From DATLGB01 sp963726825 (GTDB lineage: Bacteria > Actinomycetota > Thermoleophilia > Solirubrobacterales > Solirubrobacteraceae): a DNA stretch of 64,000 bases. A program made the translations under genes and the position numbers. Below the pieces are notes generated by a model, which was given only the letters and a program-made list of their open reading frames with translations, made no database searches and was not told the DNA's origin. Within the stretch, counting starts at the first letter, position 1; each line of letters begins with the position of its first letter. Positions 8,545 through 17,182 of this stretch are shown piece by piece. The stretch covers positions 744,001 to 808,000 of the forward strand of contig CAVSDT010000002.1 in assembly GCA_963726825.1 (NCBI GenBank). The letters run 5' to 3'.

Positions 8545-10119
8545 TCAGGCGTCGAGCCGGCTGTCCTCGAGGTCGAGGTCGCGCTCGACCCGGCCGGCGA
8601 CGTCGCCGTCGATGCGTTGCGCGTCGCGCAGCTGCGAGAGGGCGTCGCGCTCGGCCCGCAGCAGCTCGCGCCGCAGCCGCTGGTAGTCCTGGGACTGGGC
8701 CTCGATCTCCTGGTGCTCGCCCTGCTGACGGGCCCCGAAGCGCTCCTCGCGGAACGCGTACGTCGCATGGAGGCGCTCGTAGGTCTCGGGGCGCACCCAG
8801 TCCTCGTCCTGAAGCTCCTCGAGGCGCTCGCGGCCGGCCTTCGCGGCCGCCCGGCGCGCCTCGATCTCCTCGTCCTCGACGGTCGAGTCCCCTTCGAGGC
8901 CGAGCCGGCGGATCAGGGTCGGCAGCGCCAGGCCGCCGCCGACGAGCGTCGTGACGATCACGCCGAAGGTCAGCACGAGCACCAGGTCGCGCTCGGGGAA
9001 CGCGTCGCCGCTCTGGATGGAGGCGGGGATCGACAGCGCGGCTGCGAGGGAGACGCCCCCGCGCATGCCGCACGCGGCCACGACGGCGACGTAGCGGTTC
9101 GGCAGCGCGCCGACGGGCCTGCCGCGCTGCTCGACGACCCGCAGGACCGTGGTCGCGCTGACGACCCACAGGCCGCGCACGAGCACCACGACGACGGTCA
9201 GCAGCGCGATCCCGCCCAGCACCTCGCCGGTGCCACGGGACTGCAGCCCGTCGAGGACGCCGGGCAGCTGCAAGCCGACGAGCGCGAACAGCGTGCCGTT
9301 GATGAGGAACGTGAGCAGCTCCCAGAACGCGAACGTCTGCAGGCGGGTGGCAGGGGAGATCCACTCGTGCTGGCGGCGCCCGTGGTAGGCGCCGCAGACG
9401 ACGGCGGCGATCACGCCCGAGGTCTCGACGGAGTCGGCCAGCAGGTAGGCGACGTAGGCCGAGGCGAGCGAGATGGCGAGCTCCTCCGGGGCGGAGTCCA
9501 TCCGCTCGCGCACCCGCTTCGTGAGCCAGCCGATGGCGACGCCGGCCACGATCCCGCCGACGAGGCCGCCGACGAAGCGCAGCCCGACCGTCCCGGCGGA
9601 CACCTGCCCATCGACGACGAGCGCGAGCGCGGAGGCGAGGATCGTCAGCGCGGTCGCGTCGTTGACCAGGGTCTCGCCCTGGACGATCGCGACGAGCTCG
9701 CGCGGGGCGGCCAGGCGCCGGGCGACGGCCTCGATCGCCGTCGGGTCCGTCGGCCCGAGCACGGCGCCGAGCACGAAGGCGACGCCCCAGCTCAAGCCGA
9801 GCGCGACGTGCGCGGCGACGGCGACGGCGAGGCAGGTCAGCGCCACCACGACGACCGCGAGCATCCCGATCGGCCGCGCGTTGCGCCGGAGGGCGCCGAG
9901 GGGGAAGTGGAAGGCCGCGGAGTACAGCAGCGGCGGCAGCAGCACGAGCAGGACGACGTCGGGGGAGACGACCACCTCCGGGAGCCCCGGGACGAAGCCG
10001 ACGGCTGCGCCACCCAGCAGCAGCAGGATGGGGTAGGGGACCTGGAGCACCGGCGCGAGCGCGACGAGGCCCACGCCCGCCACGATCACCAGCAGCAGTG
10101 CGAGGGCAGGGTCGTCCAT
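8545..10119 (-). CDS. CPA1-type Na+/H+ antiporter
   Basis: A 524-residue membrane protein with about 12 helices over residues 1-420 and a hydrophilic, charged cytoplasmic tail (~430-524). Signature segments are present: GPTDPTA (122-128) and GETLVNDATA with the Asn-Asp pair at 153-154 that binds the ion in CPA1 exchangers. It should exchange Na+ (or K+) for protons across the cytoplasmic membrane in pH and salt homeostasis. It lies downstream of the potassium transporter gene on the same strand, 60 bases away, with its own -10-like TACCGT 10 bases before the ATG. Confidence 0.9.
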   Translation of the reverse strand: MDDPALALLLVIVAGVGLVALAPVLQVPYPILLLLGGAAVGFVPGLPEVVVSPDVVLLVLLPPLLYSAAFHFPLGALRRNARPIGMLAVVVVALTCLAVAVAAHVALGLSWGVAFVLGAVLGPTDPTAIEAVARRLAAPRELVAIVQGETLVNDATALTILASALALVVDGQVSAGTVGLRFVGGLVGGIVAGVAIGWLTKRVRERMDSAPEELAISLASAYVAYLLADSVETSGVIAAVVCGAYHGRRQHEWISPATRLQTFAFWELLTFLINGTLFALVGLQLPGVLDGLQSRGTGEVLGGIALLTVVVVLVRGLWVVSATTVLRVVEQRGRPVGALPNRYVAVVAACGMRGGVSLAAALSIPASIQSGDAFPERDLVLVLTFGVIVTTLVGGGLALPTLIRRLGLEGDSTVEDEEIEARRAAAKAGRERLEELQDEDWVRPETYERLHATYAFREERFGARQQGEHQEIEAQSQDYQRLRRELLRAERDALSQLRDAQRIDGDVAGRVERDLDLEDSRLDA

Positions 10120-10179
10120 GAGACGCCGGACGGTAGGCCGCAGGCCATGTCCGGCGCCTGTCCCGCCGCCGCCCCCGGC

Positions 10180-12150
10180 TCAGAACTCGATCCGCGACCC
10201 GACGGTGACGACCTGGTCCTCCGGGAGGCGGAAGTAGTCCGCTGCCGAGGAGGCGTTGCGGGCGATCAGGGCGAACAGGCGCTTGCGCCACGTCGCCATG
10301 CCCGGCTTGGCCGACGGCACGATCGTCATGCGCGAGAGGAAGTAGGAGGTCCCGTCGACGTCCACCGGGCGCTCGAGCAGATCCTGCTCGGCGGCCATCC
10401 GCAGCGTCGCCGGCACGTCGGGGGTGTCCTGGAAGCCGAAGCGGGCGCGCAGGTGGCTGATCCCGTCGTCGTCGGCCCCGAGCTCGTCGGCGACCAGCCG
10501 CTCGGCCACCGGCACGTGCGGGACCCGCTCGACCTCCACCGTGAGGATCACGACGCTCTCGTGCAGCACGTGGTTGTGCTCGACGTTGGCGCGCAGCGCG
10601 AGCGGGGTGGTGCGCTTGCCGATGTGCAGGAACACCGCGCAGCCCGGGACGCGCTGGATCGGCGGGTCCGCCGCGTCGAGGGAGCGGACGAAGTCGATCA
10701 GGCTCCCCTCCTCCTCCTCGCGCTCGATCGTGATCAGCTCGCGGCCGCGGCGCCAGGTCATCAGCGTCGTGAACAGGACGACGGCGACGACGATCGGGAA
10801 CCAGCCGCCGTGCGGGACCTTCGGGAGGTTCGCACCGAAGAAGGAGAGGTCGACGGTGAGGAAGGCGGCAGCGCCCGCGATCGCGAGCCGGCGCGAGCGA
10901 TGCCACAGCGTGTGGACCACCACGAAGAACAGGACGGTGTCGATCGCGAGGGTCCCGGTGACGGCGATCCCGTAGGCCGCCGACAGCTTCTCGGAGGACT
11001 CGAAGCCGACCACGAGGGCCACGACGGCGACGAAGATGCCCCAGTTGACGGCGGGGGCGTAGACCTGGCCGACCTCCTCCGCGGACGTGTGGCGGAACGA
11101 CAGGCGCGGGACGAGACCGAGCTGCATCGCCTGCCGGGTGACCGAGAACGCGCCCGAGATGACGGCCTGGGAGGCGATCACCGCCGCGACGGTGGCCAGC
11201 ACGACCAGCGGGATCGCCGCCCAGCCGGGCGCGAGCTGGAAGAACGGCCCGCTGATCGTCGACGGGTCCCCGATGATCAGCGCGCCCTGGCCGAGGTACT
11301 GCAGCGTCAGGGCGGGGAAGACCGCGAAGAACCAGGCGCGGCTGATCGGGCCGCGACCGAAGTGGCCCATGTCGGCGTAGAGCGCCTCGGCGCCCGTGAC
11401 CGTCAGGACGACCGCGCCCAGCGAGAGGAACGCGACGCCGGGCTCATCGAGGAAGAACGCGATCGCATGGTGGGGGGAGAGCGCCCCGAGGATCGCCGGG
11501 TGCTCGACGATGCCGCCGATCCCCGTCAGCGCCAGGACGACGAACCACAGGGCCATGACCGGCCCGAACAGCTTGCCGACCGCGCCCGTGCCGAAGCGCT
11601 GGAGGCCGAACAGGACGACCACGATGCCCAGGGCGATGGGGACGACCGCGGGCTGCAGGCCCGGGTCGACGACCTCGATGCCCTCCACGGCCGACAGCAC
11701 CGAGATGGCGGGGGTGATCATGCCGTCGCCGTAGAACAGCGCCGCGCCGAAGACCCCGAGGGCGATCAGCCCGACCCCCTTGGCGTGCTTGCGCCGCCCG
11801 ACGAGCGCGATCAGCGCCATGATGCCGCCCTCGCCCTCGTTGTCGGCGCGCAGCACGAGCGTCACGTACTTCAGCGACACGATCACCGTGACGGACCAGA
11901 AGACGAGCGACACGATGCCGAACACGTGGGTCTCCGTCGCCTTCACCGGGCTCTCCTCACCCGAGAAGATCGCCTGCATGGCGTACAGCGGCGAGGTGCC
12001 GATGTCGCCGAACACGACGCCGAGGGCGCCGAGCGTCAGCGCCGCCGCGCCGCCGGCGTGACGCGGCTTGCGTGCGGACGGTGGCGCCGGCGCGCGCGCC
12101 TCGGGCGCGTCGGGCGGCGGCTCAGCCGGGTCGGGACACTCGGAGGCCAA
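10180..12150 (-). CDS. kup: Kup-type low-affinity potassium uptake protein
   Basis: The Kup family signature VVFGDIGTSPLYA sits at residues ~45-57, followed by about 12 membrane helices (YGDGMITPAISVLSAVEGI, FGPVMALWFVVLALTG) and a C-terminal cytoplasmic domain from ~490. Kup proteins are K+/H+ symporters. Start is uncertain: a TTG at 12150 gives 656 residues, the usual family size, and CACACT lies 7 bases upstream as at other leaderless genes here; longer frames run into the divergent methyltransferase. With the CPA1 antiporter downstream it forms a cation-homeostasis pair. Confidence 0.88.
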   Translation of the reverse strand: MASECPDPAEPPPDAPEARAPAPPSARKPRHAGGAAALTLGALGVVFGDIGTSPLYAMQAIFSGEESPVKATETHVFGIVSLVFWSVTVIVSLKYVTLVLRADNEGEGGIMALIALVGRRKHAKGVGLIALGVFGAALFYGDGMITPAISVLSAVEGIEVVDPGLQPAVVPIALGIVVVLFGLQRFGTGAVGKLFGPVMALWFVVLALTGIGGIVEHPAILGALSPHHAIAFFLDEPGVAFLSLGAVVLTVTGAEALYADMGHFGRGPISRAWFFAVFPALTLQYLGQGALIIGDPSTISGPFFQLAPGWAAIPLVVLATVAAVIASQAVISGAFSVTRQAMQLGLVPRLSFRHTSAEEVGQVYAPAVNWGIFVAVVALVVGFESSEKLSAAYGIAVTGTLAIDTVLFFVVVHTLWHRSRRLAIAGAAAFLTVDLSFFGANLPKVPHGGWFPIVVAVVLFTTLMTWRRGRELITIEREEEEGSLIDFVRSLDAADPPIQRVPGCAVFLHIGKRTTPLALRANVEHNHVLHESVVILTVEVERVPHVPVAERLVADELGADDDGISHLRARFGFQDTPDVPATLRMAAEQDLLERPVDVDGTSYFLSRMTIVPSAKPGMATWRKRLFALIARNASSAADYFRLPEDQVVTVGSRIEF

Positions 12151-12157
12151 GGGCGAC

Positions 12158-12163
12158 AGTGTG
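12158..12163 (-). promoter_or_regulatory. -10-like box (CACACT) upstream of kup
   Basis: CACACT on the minus strand ends 7 bases before the TTG at 12150. The divergent methyltransferase has TAGCGA (12184-12189) 7 bases before its GTG, so the two promoters face away from each other across 46 bases. Confidence 0.3.
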
Positions 12164-12196
12164 ACGGGCTCGGTCCATGCGGGTAGCGATGCCTCC

Positions 12197-12910
12197 GTGC
12201 CCGGCGCGCGCGAGACCCTGCGGACCTCGCTGCGCGAGCAGCTGACGAGCGCCCGCGGTGACGCCCCGGACGCGTTCACCGACGCGCTCCTGCAGACCGT
12301 CGAGACGGCCGCCGGCCCGCTGCTGCGTGCCCGGCCGCGCTCCTTCGACGCCGTCCGCGAGGCCGAGGCGCTGGCCGGCCCGGGCGGCGGGACGCCCTAC
12401 TGGGCGTCGGCGTGGCCGAGCGGCACGGCGCTGGCGCAGGCGATCGCCGCGGCCGACCCTGCCGCGTTCGCCGGCCGGCGGACCCTCGAGGTCGGGTGCG
12501 GGCTCGGGCTGCCCGCCGTCGCCGCCGCGCGCGCGGGCGCGGCGGTGACCGCCACCGATCGCGCGCCCGAGGCAGCCGTCTACGCCGCCCACAACCTCGT
12601 GCTCAACGACCTCGTCGGGGACGTCGCGGTGGTGGACTGGACCCAGGCCGACGCGCTCGGGGATGCCTGGGACCTCGTGCTCGGCGCCGACGTCCTCTAC
12701 ACGTTCGCGCAGGCCGACCAGCTCCGTGCGCTCATCGACCGGGTCGTGGCCCCCGACGGGGAGGTGTGGCTCGGTGACCCCGGGCGTGCCGGCTGCAAGC
12801 AGTTCCTCCAGTCGATCAAGGCCCAGTGGCTGGCCGAGTCCACGCCGTCAGCCGACGACGCGACGGTGACGATCCACCGCCTGCGGCGTCGGCGCCGACG
12901 TCGGCGCTAG
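12197..12910 (+). CDS. Class I SAM-dependent methyltransferase (lysine-methyltransferase-like)
   Basis: About 237 residues. Motif I is LEVGCGLGLPAVAAARAGA, followed by TDRAPEA and then DLVLGADVLYT, the arrangement of METTL20/ETFB-lysine or calmodulin-lysine methyltransferase-like enzymes; PYWASAWPSGTALAQ just before motif I is typical of that group. Target unknown; the cytoplasmic substrate could be a protein lysine. The GTG at 12197 is preferred over an in-frame GTG at 12161 because a -10-like TAGCGA precedes it by 7 bases. The C-terminus is a run of arginines, and the stop overlaps the next, convergent gene in CTAG. Confidence 0.75.
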   Translation: MPGARETLRTSLREQLTSARGDAPDAFTDALLQTVETAAGPLLRARPRSFDAVREAEALAGPGGGTPYWASAWPSGTALAQAIAAADPAAFAGRRTLEVGCGLGLPAVAAARAGAAVTATDRAPEAAVYAAHNLVLNDLVGDVAVVDWTQADALGDAWDLVLGADVLYTFAQADQLRALIDRVVAPDGEVWLGDPGRAGCKQFLQSIKAQWLAESTPSADDATVTIHRLRRRRRRRR

Positions 12911-13521
12911 GGGCCTGCGACCGCGGATCCGAGCACGTGGGGCAGGCCCAGCGGGCCGGCCCCGACGGTGAAGCGGCGGACCTCACCGACCTCGAAGCCG
13001 GCGGCGCGGATCGCCGCGACGGTGTCGCGCGTGACGTGACAGCCGCCCGCGAGGTGGGGCCAGGCGTGGTCGAGGCCGCGCAGGACCCGGCGACCGACGG
13101 CACCCTCGGCGTCGACGTGCTCGTAGAAGCGCAGGACGCCGCCCGGCTTGAGGACGCGGCGCAGCTCGGCGAGGGCCGCGACCTGGTCGGGGACCGTGCA
13201 CAGGACGAGGCAGGCGACGGCGGCGTCGGCCCAGCCGTCGGCGACGGGCAGGGCGTCCGCGGTCCCCCCGACGACCGTGACGGTCGCGGCGGACCCGGCC
13301 GCGGCCTCCGCGGCGCGCTCGCGCAGGTACGGCTCGGGCTCGACCGCGACGACCTCGGCGCCGGCGCCGTAGAGCGGGAGGTTGGTGCCGCTGCCGGCAC
13401 CGACCTCGACGACGCGTCCCGTCAGGTCCGCCACGGTCGCCTTGCGGTCGCGGAAGGAGGCCGCGTTGGGCGCGGCCCAGGCCCAGAACCGGGCGAACAG
13501 CGGATGGGAGACGTCGGTCAT
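12907..13521 (-). CDS. Class I SAM-dependent methyltransferase (type 11, UbiE/METTL7-like)
   Basis: A 204-residue enzyme. Motif I VVEVGAGSGTNLPLY, acidic EPEPYLRERA, and LRRVLKPGGVLRFYEHV (post-motif III) are clear. The N-terminal HPLFARFWAWAAPN and C-terminal helix resemble small lipid- or thiol-methyltransferases of the METTL7 type. Substrate unknown. The start has a leaderless -10 (TAGCGT) 6 bases upstream, in a 26-base spacer shared with the divergent transpeptidase-like gene. Confidence 0.8.
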   Translation of the reverse strand: MTDVSHPLFARFWAWAAPNAASFRDRKATVADLTGRVVEVGAGSGTNLPLYGAGAEVVAVEPEPYLRERAAEAAAGSAATVTVVGGTADALPVADGWADAAVACLVLCTVPDQVAALAELRRVLKPGGVLRFYEHVDAEGAVGRRVLRGLDHAWPHLAGGCHVTRDTVAAIRAAGFEVGEVRRFTVGAGPLGLPHVLGSAVAGP

Positions 13522-13527
13522 GCCGTC

Positions 13528-13541
13528 ACGCTATCTATCGT
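13528..13541. promoter_or_regulatory. Back-to-back -10 boxes for two divergent leaderless genes
   Basis: On the minus strand TAGCGT (13528-13533) ends 6 bases before the ATG at 13521; on the plus strand TATCGT (13536-13541) ends 6 bases before the ATG at 13548. The whole divergent spacer is only 26 bases, so RNA polymerase cannot serve both genes at once. Confidence 0.5.
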
Positions 13542-13547
13542 CGGTGC

Positions 13548-15155
13548 ATGGGCCCGGCCGTCGCCGCCTCTCGCGCACCCGCGATCGCCGCCGGCGAAGC
13601 GGTGCTCTCCGCGGGCGGCAACGCCGTCGACGCGGCGGTCGCGGTCTCGCTCGCGATCGGCGCGGTGGAGCCGCACATGAGCGGGCTCGGCGGGGTCCTC
13701 GAGCTCGTCTACCGCGCCCCCTCCGGGGAGGTGCACGTCGTGGACGGCGCCGCGCACGCGCCGGCCGCGGCCTCGCCGGACACCTTCAGGGTGGCGGGTG
13801 GACCGGCAGGCCTGTACGGATGGCCGGCCGTCGAGGGCGCCCGCAACGTGCACGGTCCCGCGTCCGTGGCGCCGCCGCGGCTGGCGGCGGCGCTGGCCGC
13901 GGCCCACCGCCGCTTCGGCGTGCGACCGTGGGCCGAGGCGGTGGCGCCCGCCGTCGCCGTCGCCGACGGGCCGCTCGACGTCGACTTCGCGCTGTCGTCG
14001 GTGCTCGTGGAGTCGATGGAGACGCTCGCGCACGATCGGCTCGCGGCCGCGGTGCTGTACCCGGGCGGCCGGCCGCTGCCGCCTCCCGTGGACGGTCCCC
14101 CGGTGCAGGTGCGCAACCCGGCGCTCGCCCGGGCGCTGGGCGCCATCGCCGCCGACGGCGCCGCCGGCTGGGCCCCCGGCGGCGCCGCGGCGGGCGCGGT
14201 GCTCGACGCCCTCGGTCCCGACGGCCTGCTCGCGCCGGAGGACTTCGGGCGGCCCGTCGAGATCCTGGACGCCACCGCACCGCTGACGACGTTCCGCGGC
14301 TGGGCCGTCCACGGCTCGCCGCGGGCCTCGGGCGCGGTCAGCGCCGCCCACGTGCTGGGCATCCTGGACCGGCTCCCGCTCCCGGCCACGGCGCACGCGC
14401 GCCTCGCGCTCGTCGCGCGCGCGGCGGTCGTCGCGTTCCGCGTGCGGCTGCAGCAGCTGCGCGGCGACGACCCGTCCGCCGCCGTGCTCACGCCGGAGCG
14501 GCTGGACCGCGACGCCGCCGCCGCGCGGACGCTGCGCTTCACGGCGGCGGCCGGCACCGCTCCGCCGCCCACCGCCACCACGACGTTCTCCGTCGCGGAC
14601 GGCGACGGCGGCGTGGTGGCGGCGACCCAGACGCTGCTCGGGCTGTTCGGCTCCCACGTCGGCGTGCCGGAGCTGGGGTGCTTCCTCAACGACGGGATGA
14701 TGTGGTTCGACCCGCGGCCCGGGCGCCCGGCGTCGATCGCCCCGGGCGCCCGCGCCCTCTCGGCGGTCAGCCCGCTCGTGCTCGTCAGCCCCGACGGGTC
14801 GCGCTGCCTGGCGGTCGGCGCTGCCGGGGCGCGGCGGATCGTCACCGCGGTCGCGCAGATCGCCCAGGCGGTGATCGACGACGGCCTCGGCGCCGACGCG
14901 GCGGTGCAGCGCCCGCGCGTGCACGCCGACTCGCTGGCGCCGGTGGCGGTCGACCACCGGCTCGGGCCGGAGGCGGTGGCCGCGCTGCGCGCCGACGGGC
15001 TCGACGCCGAGGCGGTCCACTTCGGCCCGACGACGCTGACCTCCGGGCTCGGCTGCGCGGTGCTCACCGGTGCCGGGCGGCCGACCGAGACGGGCGTCGA
15101 CCGCCGCTCGGAGGCGACGTGGCGCTTCGGGATGCCCTCGGCGTCCCAACCCTGA
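13548..15155 (+). CDS. Gamma-glutamyltransferase family protein with altered active site
   Basis: A 535-residue N-terminal-nucleophile hydrolase of the gamma-glutamyltranspeptidase family, synthesised as one chain that self-cleaves before a Thr. The family N-terminus (AGGNAVDAAVAVSLAIGAVE, PHMSGLGG) and the cleavage site TTTFSV with Thr344 are present. Differences from classical enzymes: the substrate-binding Arg of the FRE motif is missing (VVDGAAHAP instead), the Asn after the nucleophile strand is Leu (TQTLLGLFG), and the oxyanion serines read LSAVSP. No signal peptide is seen, so it is probably cytoplasmic. It may act on a substrate other than glutathione. Confidence 0.85.
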   Translation: MGPAVAASRAPAIAAGEAVLSAGGNAVDAAVAVSLAIGAVEPHMSGLGGVLELVYRAPSGEVHVVDGAAHAPAAASPDTFRVAGGPAGLYGWPAVEGARNVHGPASVAPPRLAAALAAAHRRFGVRPWAEAVAPAVAVADGPLDVDFALSSVLVESMETLAHDRLAAAVLYPGGRPLPPPVDGPPVQVRNPALARALGAIAADGAAGWAPGGAAAGAVLDALGPDGLLAPEDFGRPVEILDATAPLTTFRGWAVHGSPRASGAVSAAHVLGILDRLPLPATAHARLALVARAAVVAFRVRLQQLRGDDPSAAVLTPERLDRDAAAARTLRFTAAAGTAPPPTATTTFSVADGDGGVVAATQTLLGLFGSHVGVPELGCFLNDGMMWFDPRPGRPASIAPGARALSAVSPLVLVSPDGSRCLAVGAAGARRIVTAVAQIAQAVIDDGLGADAAVQRPRVHADSLAPVAVDHRLGPEAVAALRADGLDAEAVHFGPTTLTSGLGCAVLTGAGRPTETGVDRRSEATWRFGMPSASQP

Positions 15156-15213
15156 CCGGCCGCGTCCGGTCCCAGGAGGGATCGCGGGGCCGATGACGTA
15201 ACCGGAGCGCGCC

Positions 15214-16875
15214 ATGGGTCTCCTCGCCGCCGACGTCCGGCTCGACATCAACGCCATCGACGTCGGGATCATCGCGATCTACTTCGTCACGGTCCTCGGC
15301 ATCGGCTTCGCCGCCCGCCGCTACATCAAGACGAGCCTCGACTACTTCCTGTCGGGCCGCTCGCTGCCCGCCTGGATCACCGGCCTGGCCTTCGTGTCGG
15401 CCAACCTCGGCGCCCTCGAGATCCTCGGCAACGGCGCCAACGGCGCCCAGTACGGCATCGCCACGGTGCACTACTACTGGATCGGCGCGATCCCGGCCAT
15501 GGTGTTCCTGGGCCTCGTGATGATGCCCTTCTACTACGGGTCGAAGGTGCGCTCGGTCCCCGAGTACCTGCTCAAGCGCTACGACTCGTCCTCGCACATC
15601 TTCAACTCGGTGACGTTCGCGCTGGGCACCGTCCTGATCGCCGGCGTCAACCTCTACGCGCTCGCGCTCGTGCTCAAGCTGCTGCTCGGCTGGCCGCTGT
15701 TCGTCGGCATCGTCGTCGCCGCGGTCGTCGTGCTCGCCTACATCGTCCTCGGCGGCCTCTCGTCGGCGATCTACAACGAGGTGCTGCAGTTCTTCGTCAT
15801 CATCGCCGCGCTCGTGCCGCTGACGATCGTCGGCCTGCACGACGTCGGGGGCTGGGGTGGCCTGCAGGACCGCATCCGCGACTCCAAGCTCGGCGAGGCG
15901 GGCCTCCACGCGCTGCAGGGCACGGCGCCGGGGGACGTCACCAACCCGATCGGGGCGACCTGGATCGGCATCGTGTTCGGGCTCGGCTTCGTGCTCTCGT
16001 TCGGCTACTGGACGACGAACTTCGCCGAGGTCCAGCGCGCCCTCAGCGCCAAGGACCTCTCCGCCGCCCAGCGCACGCCGCTGATCGCCGCCTTCCCCAA
16101 GCTGCTGATCCCGTTCGTCGTGATGATCCCCGGCATGATCGCGCTCGTCGTGATCAAGGGCCTCGGCGCCGGCGACCCGGACCTCGAGTACAACAACGCG
16201 ATCCCGCTGCTGATGAACGAGTACCTCCCCAACGGGATGCTCGGGATCGCCGTCACGGGCCTGATGGCGTCGTTCATGGCGGGCGTGGCGGCCAACGTCT
16301 CCGCGTTCAACACCGTCATGACGACGGACCTGATCGAGCCCTACATCGCCAAGGACCGGGCGGACGAGTGGTACGTCGGGGTCGGGCGCTACGTCACCGT
16401 CGGCGGCATCGTCGTGGCGGTCGGGACGGCGTTCTTGGCCTCGAGCTACGACAACCTCCAGAACTACCTGCAGGCGCTGTTCTCGATCTTCAACGCGCCG
16501 CTGTTCACCACGTTCATCATCGGCATGTTCTGGAAGCGCACGACGCCGAAGGCCGGTCTCTGGGGCCTCGTCGCCGGGACGCTCGCCGCCCTCATCCTCT
16601 ACGTCGGCTACAAGTTCACCGGCACCTTCGACTTCGGCTCCGACCTCGACGAGTCCTTCTGGGGTGCGGGCTCCGCCTTCGTCGTCGACGCCGTCGTCAC
16701 GGTCGCCGTGACGCTGTTCACGCAGTCCAAGCCCGAGTCCGAGCTGGAGGGACTCGTGTGGGGGACGGCGAAGATCGACGAGTCCGCCCGCAAGCCGAAG
16801 TGGTGGGAGTCGCCGAAGCTGCTCGGCTTCACCGCGATCGGCCTCGCCACCATCCTGACCATCGTCTTCTTCTAG
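15214..16875 (+). CDS. Sodium:solute symporter (SSS/SGLT family)
   Basis: A 553-residue protein with about 13-14 membrane helices. Family hallmarks: ARRYIKTSLDYFLSGRSLPAW at the start of helix 2, NLGALEILGNGANGAQYG, RSVPEYLLKRY, and the sodium-site helix GLMASFMAGVAANVSAFNTV. Such proteins couple Na+ entry to uptake of a sugar, amino acid or organic acid. GGAG lies 7 bases before the ATG. A 97-residue two-helix protein follows 13 bases downstream, so the two are probably translated together and may interact. Galactokinase is convergent just beyond, but a galactose substrate is only a guess. Confidence 0.9.
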   Translation: MGLLAADVRLDINAIDVGIIAIYFVTVLGIGFAARRYIKTSLDYFLSGRSLPAWITGLAFVSANLGALEILGNGANGAQYGIATVHYYWIGAIPAMVFLGLVMMPFYYGSKVRSVPEYLLKRYDSSSHIFNSVTFALGTVLIAGVNLYALALVLKLLLGWPLFVGIVVAAVVVLAYIVLGGLSSAIYNEVLQFFVIIAALVPLTIVGLHDVGGWGGLQDRIRDSKLGEAGLHALQGTAPGDVTNPIGATWIGIVFGLGFVLSFGYWTTNFAEVQRALSAKDLSAAQRTPLIAAFPKLLIPFVVMIPGMIALVVIKGLGAGDPDLEYNNAIPLLMNEYLPNGMLGIAVTGLMASFMAGVAANVSAFNTVMTTDLIEPYIAKDRADEWYVGVGRYVTVGGIVVAVGTAFLASSYDNLQNYLQALFSIFNAPLFTTFIIGMFWKRTTPKAGLWGLVAGTLAALILYVGYKFTGTFDFGSDLDESFWGAGSAFVVDAVVTVAVTLFTQSKPESELEGLVWGTAKIDESARKPKWWESPKLLGFTAIGLATILTIVFF

Positions 16876-16879
16876 GAGG
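16874..16879 (+). promoter_or_regulatory. Strong Shine-Dalgarno (AGGAGG) for the small symporter partner
   Basis: AGGAGG starts inside the symporter stop codon and ends 9 bases before the ATG at 16889, one of the few canonical ribosome sites in the window. Confidence 0.7.
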
Positions 16880-16888
16880 GAGCGAGCC

Positions 16889-17182
16889 ATGTCCGCACCC
16901 GGATCCGCACAGCACACCGACGGCGGCGCCGAGCTGCGCGCGGCCGACACCTTCGACCTGCGCCGCATCATCGGCGGCCTGTTCCTCCTCTACGGGGCCA
17001 TCCTCGTCGTCGTCGGCCTCGGGGACACCCAGGCCGAGATCGACAAGGCCGCCGGCGTGCACATCAACCTGTGGGCCGGGCTCGGCATGCTCGTGATGGG
17101 TGGCCTGTTCATCCTCTGGGCCCTGACGCGCCCGCTGTCGAAGCAGCTCGCCGAGGCCGAGGCCGAGGCGCCTGCCGACTAG
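16889..17182 (+). CDS. Small two-helix membrane protein paired with the symporter
   Basis: A 97-residue protein with membrane helices at about 27-44 (IIGGLFLLYGAILVVVGL) and 62-80 (INLWAGLGMLVMGGLFILW) and hydrophilic ends. No named family is recognised. Its position directly behind an SSS symporter recalls the DUF485 partner of ActP, and both ends being cytoplasmic would suit a regulatory or stabilising subunit (inference). Its stop shares CTAG with the convergent galactokinase gene. Confidence 0.75.
   Translation: MSAPGSAQHTDGGAELRAADTFDLRRIIGGLFLLYGAILVVVGLGDTQAEIDKAAGVHINLWAGLGMLVMGGLFILWALTRPLSKQLAEAEAEAPAD

Noticed and set aside
7381..12186. A 1601-codon open frame on the plus strand across several genes
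   Set aside because: It runs antisense through the CPA1 and kup genes, is low-complexity Arg/Ala/Gly/Asp, and is open only because stop codons are rare at this GC content. Only its first ~50 codons look real.
12887..12905. Overlapping palindromes (CGTCGGCGCCGACG and GCCGACGTCGGC) at a convergent junction
   Set aside because: They have no loop and fall within the Arg-codon run at the end of the methyltransferase, so chance in GCC/GTC-rich sequence is sufficient.
15154..15171. GACCGG/CCGGTC inverted pair after the transpeptidase-like gene
   Set aside because: Six-base stem at this GC content occurs often by chance; not reported as a terminator.
15064..16971. A 635-codon minus-strand frame opposite the sodium symporter
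   Set aside because: Asp/Arg/His-rich shadow frame; the plus strand encodes an unmistakable SSS transporter.
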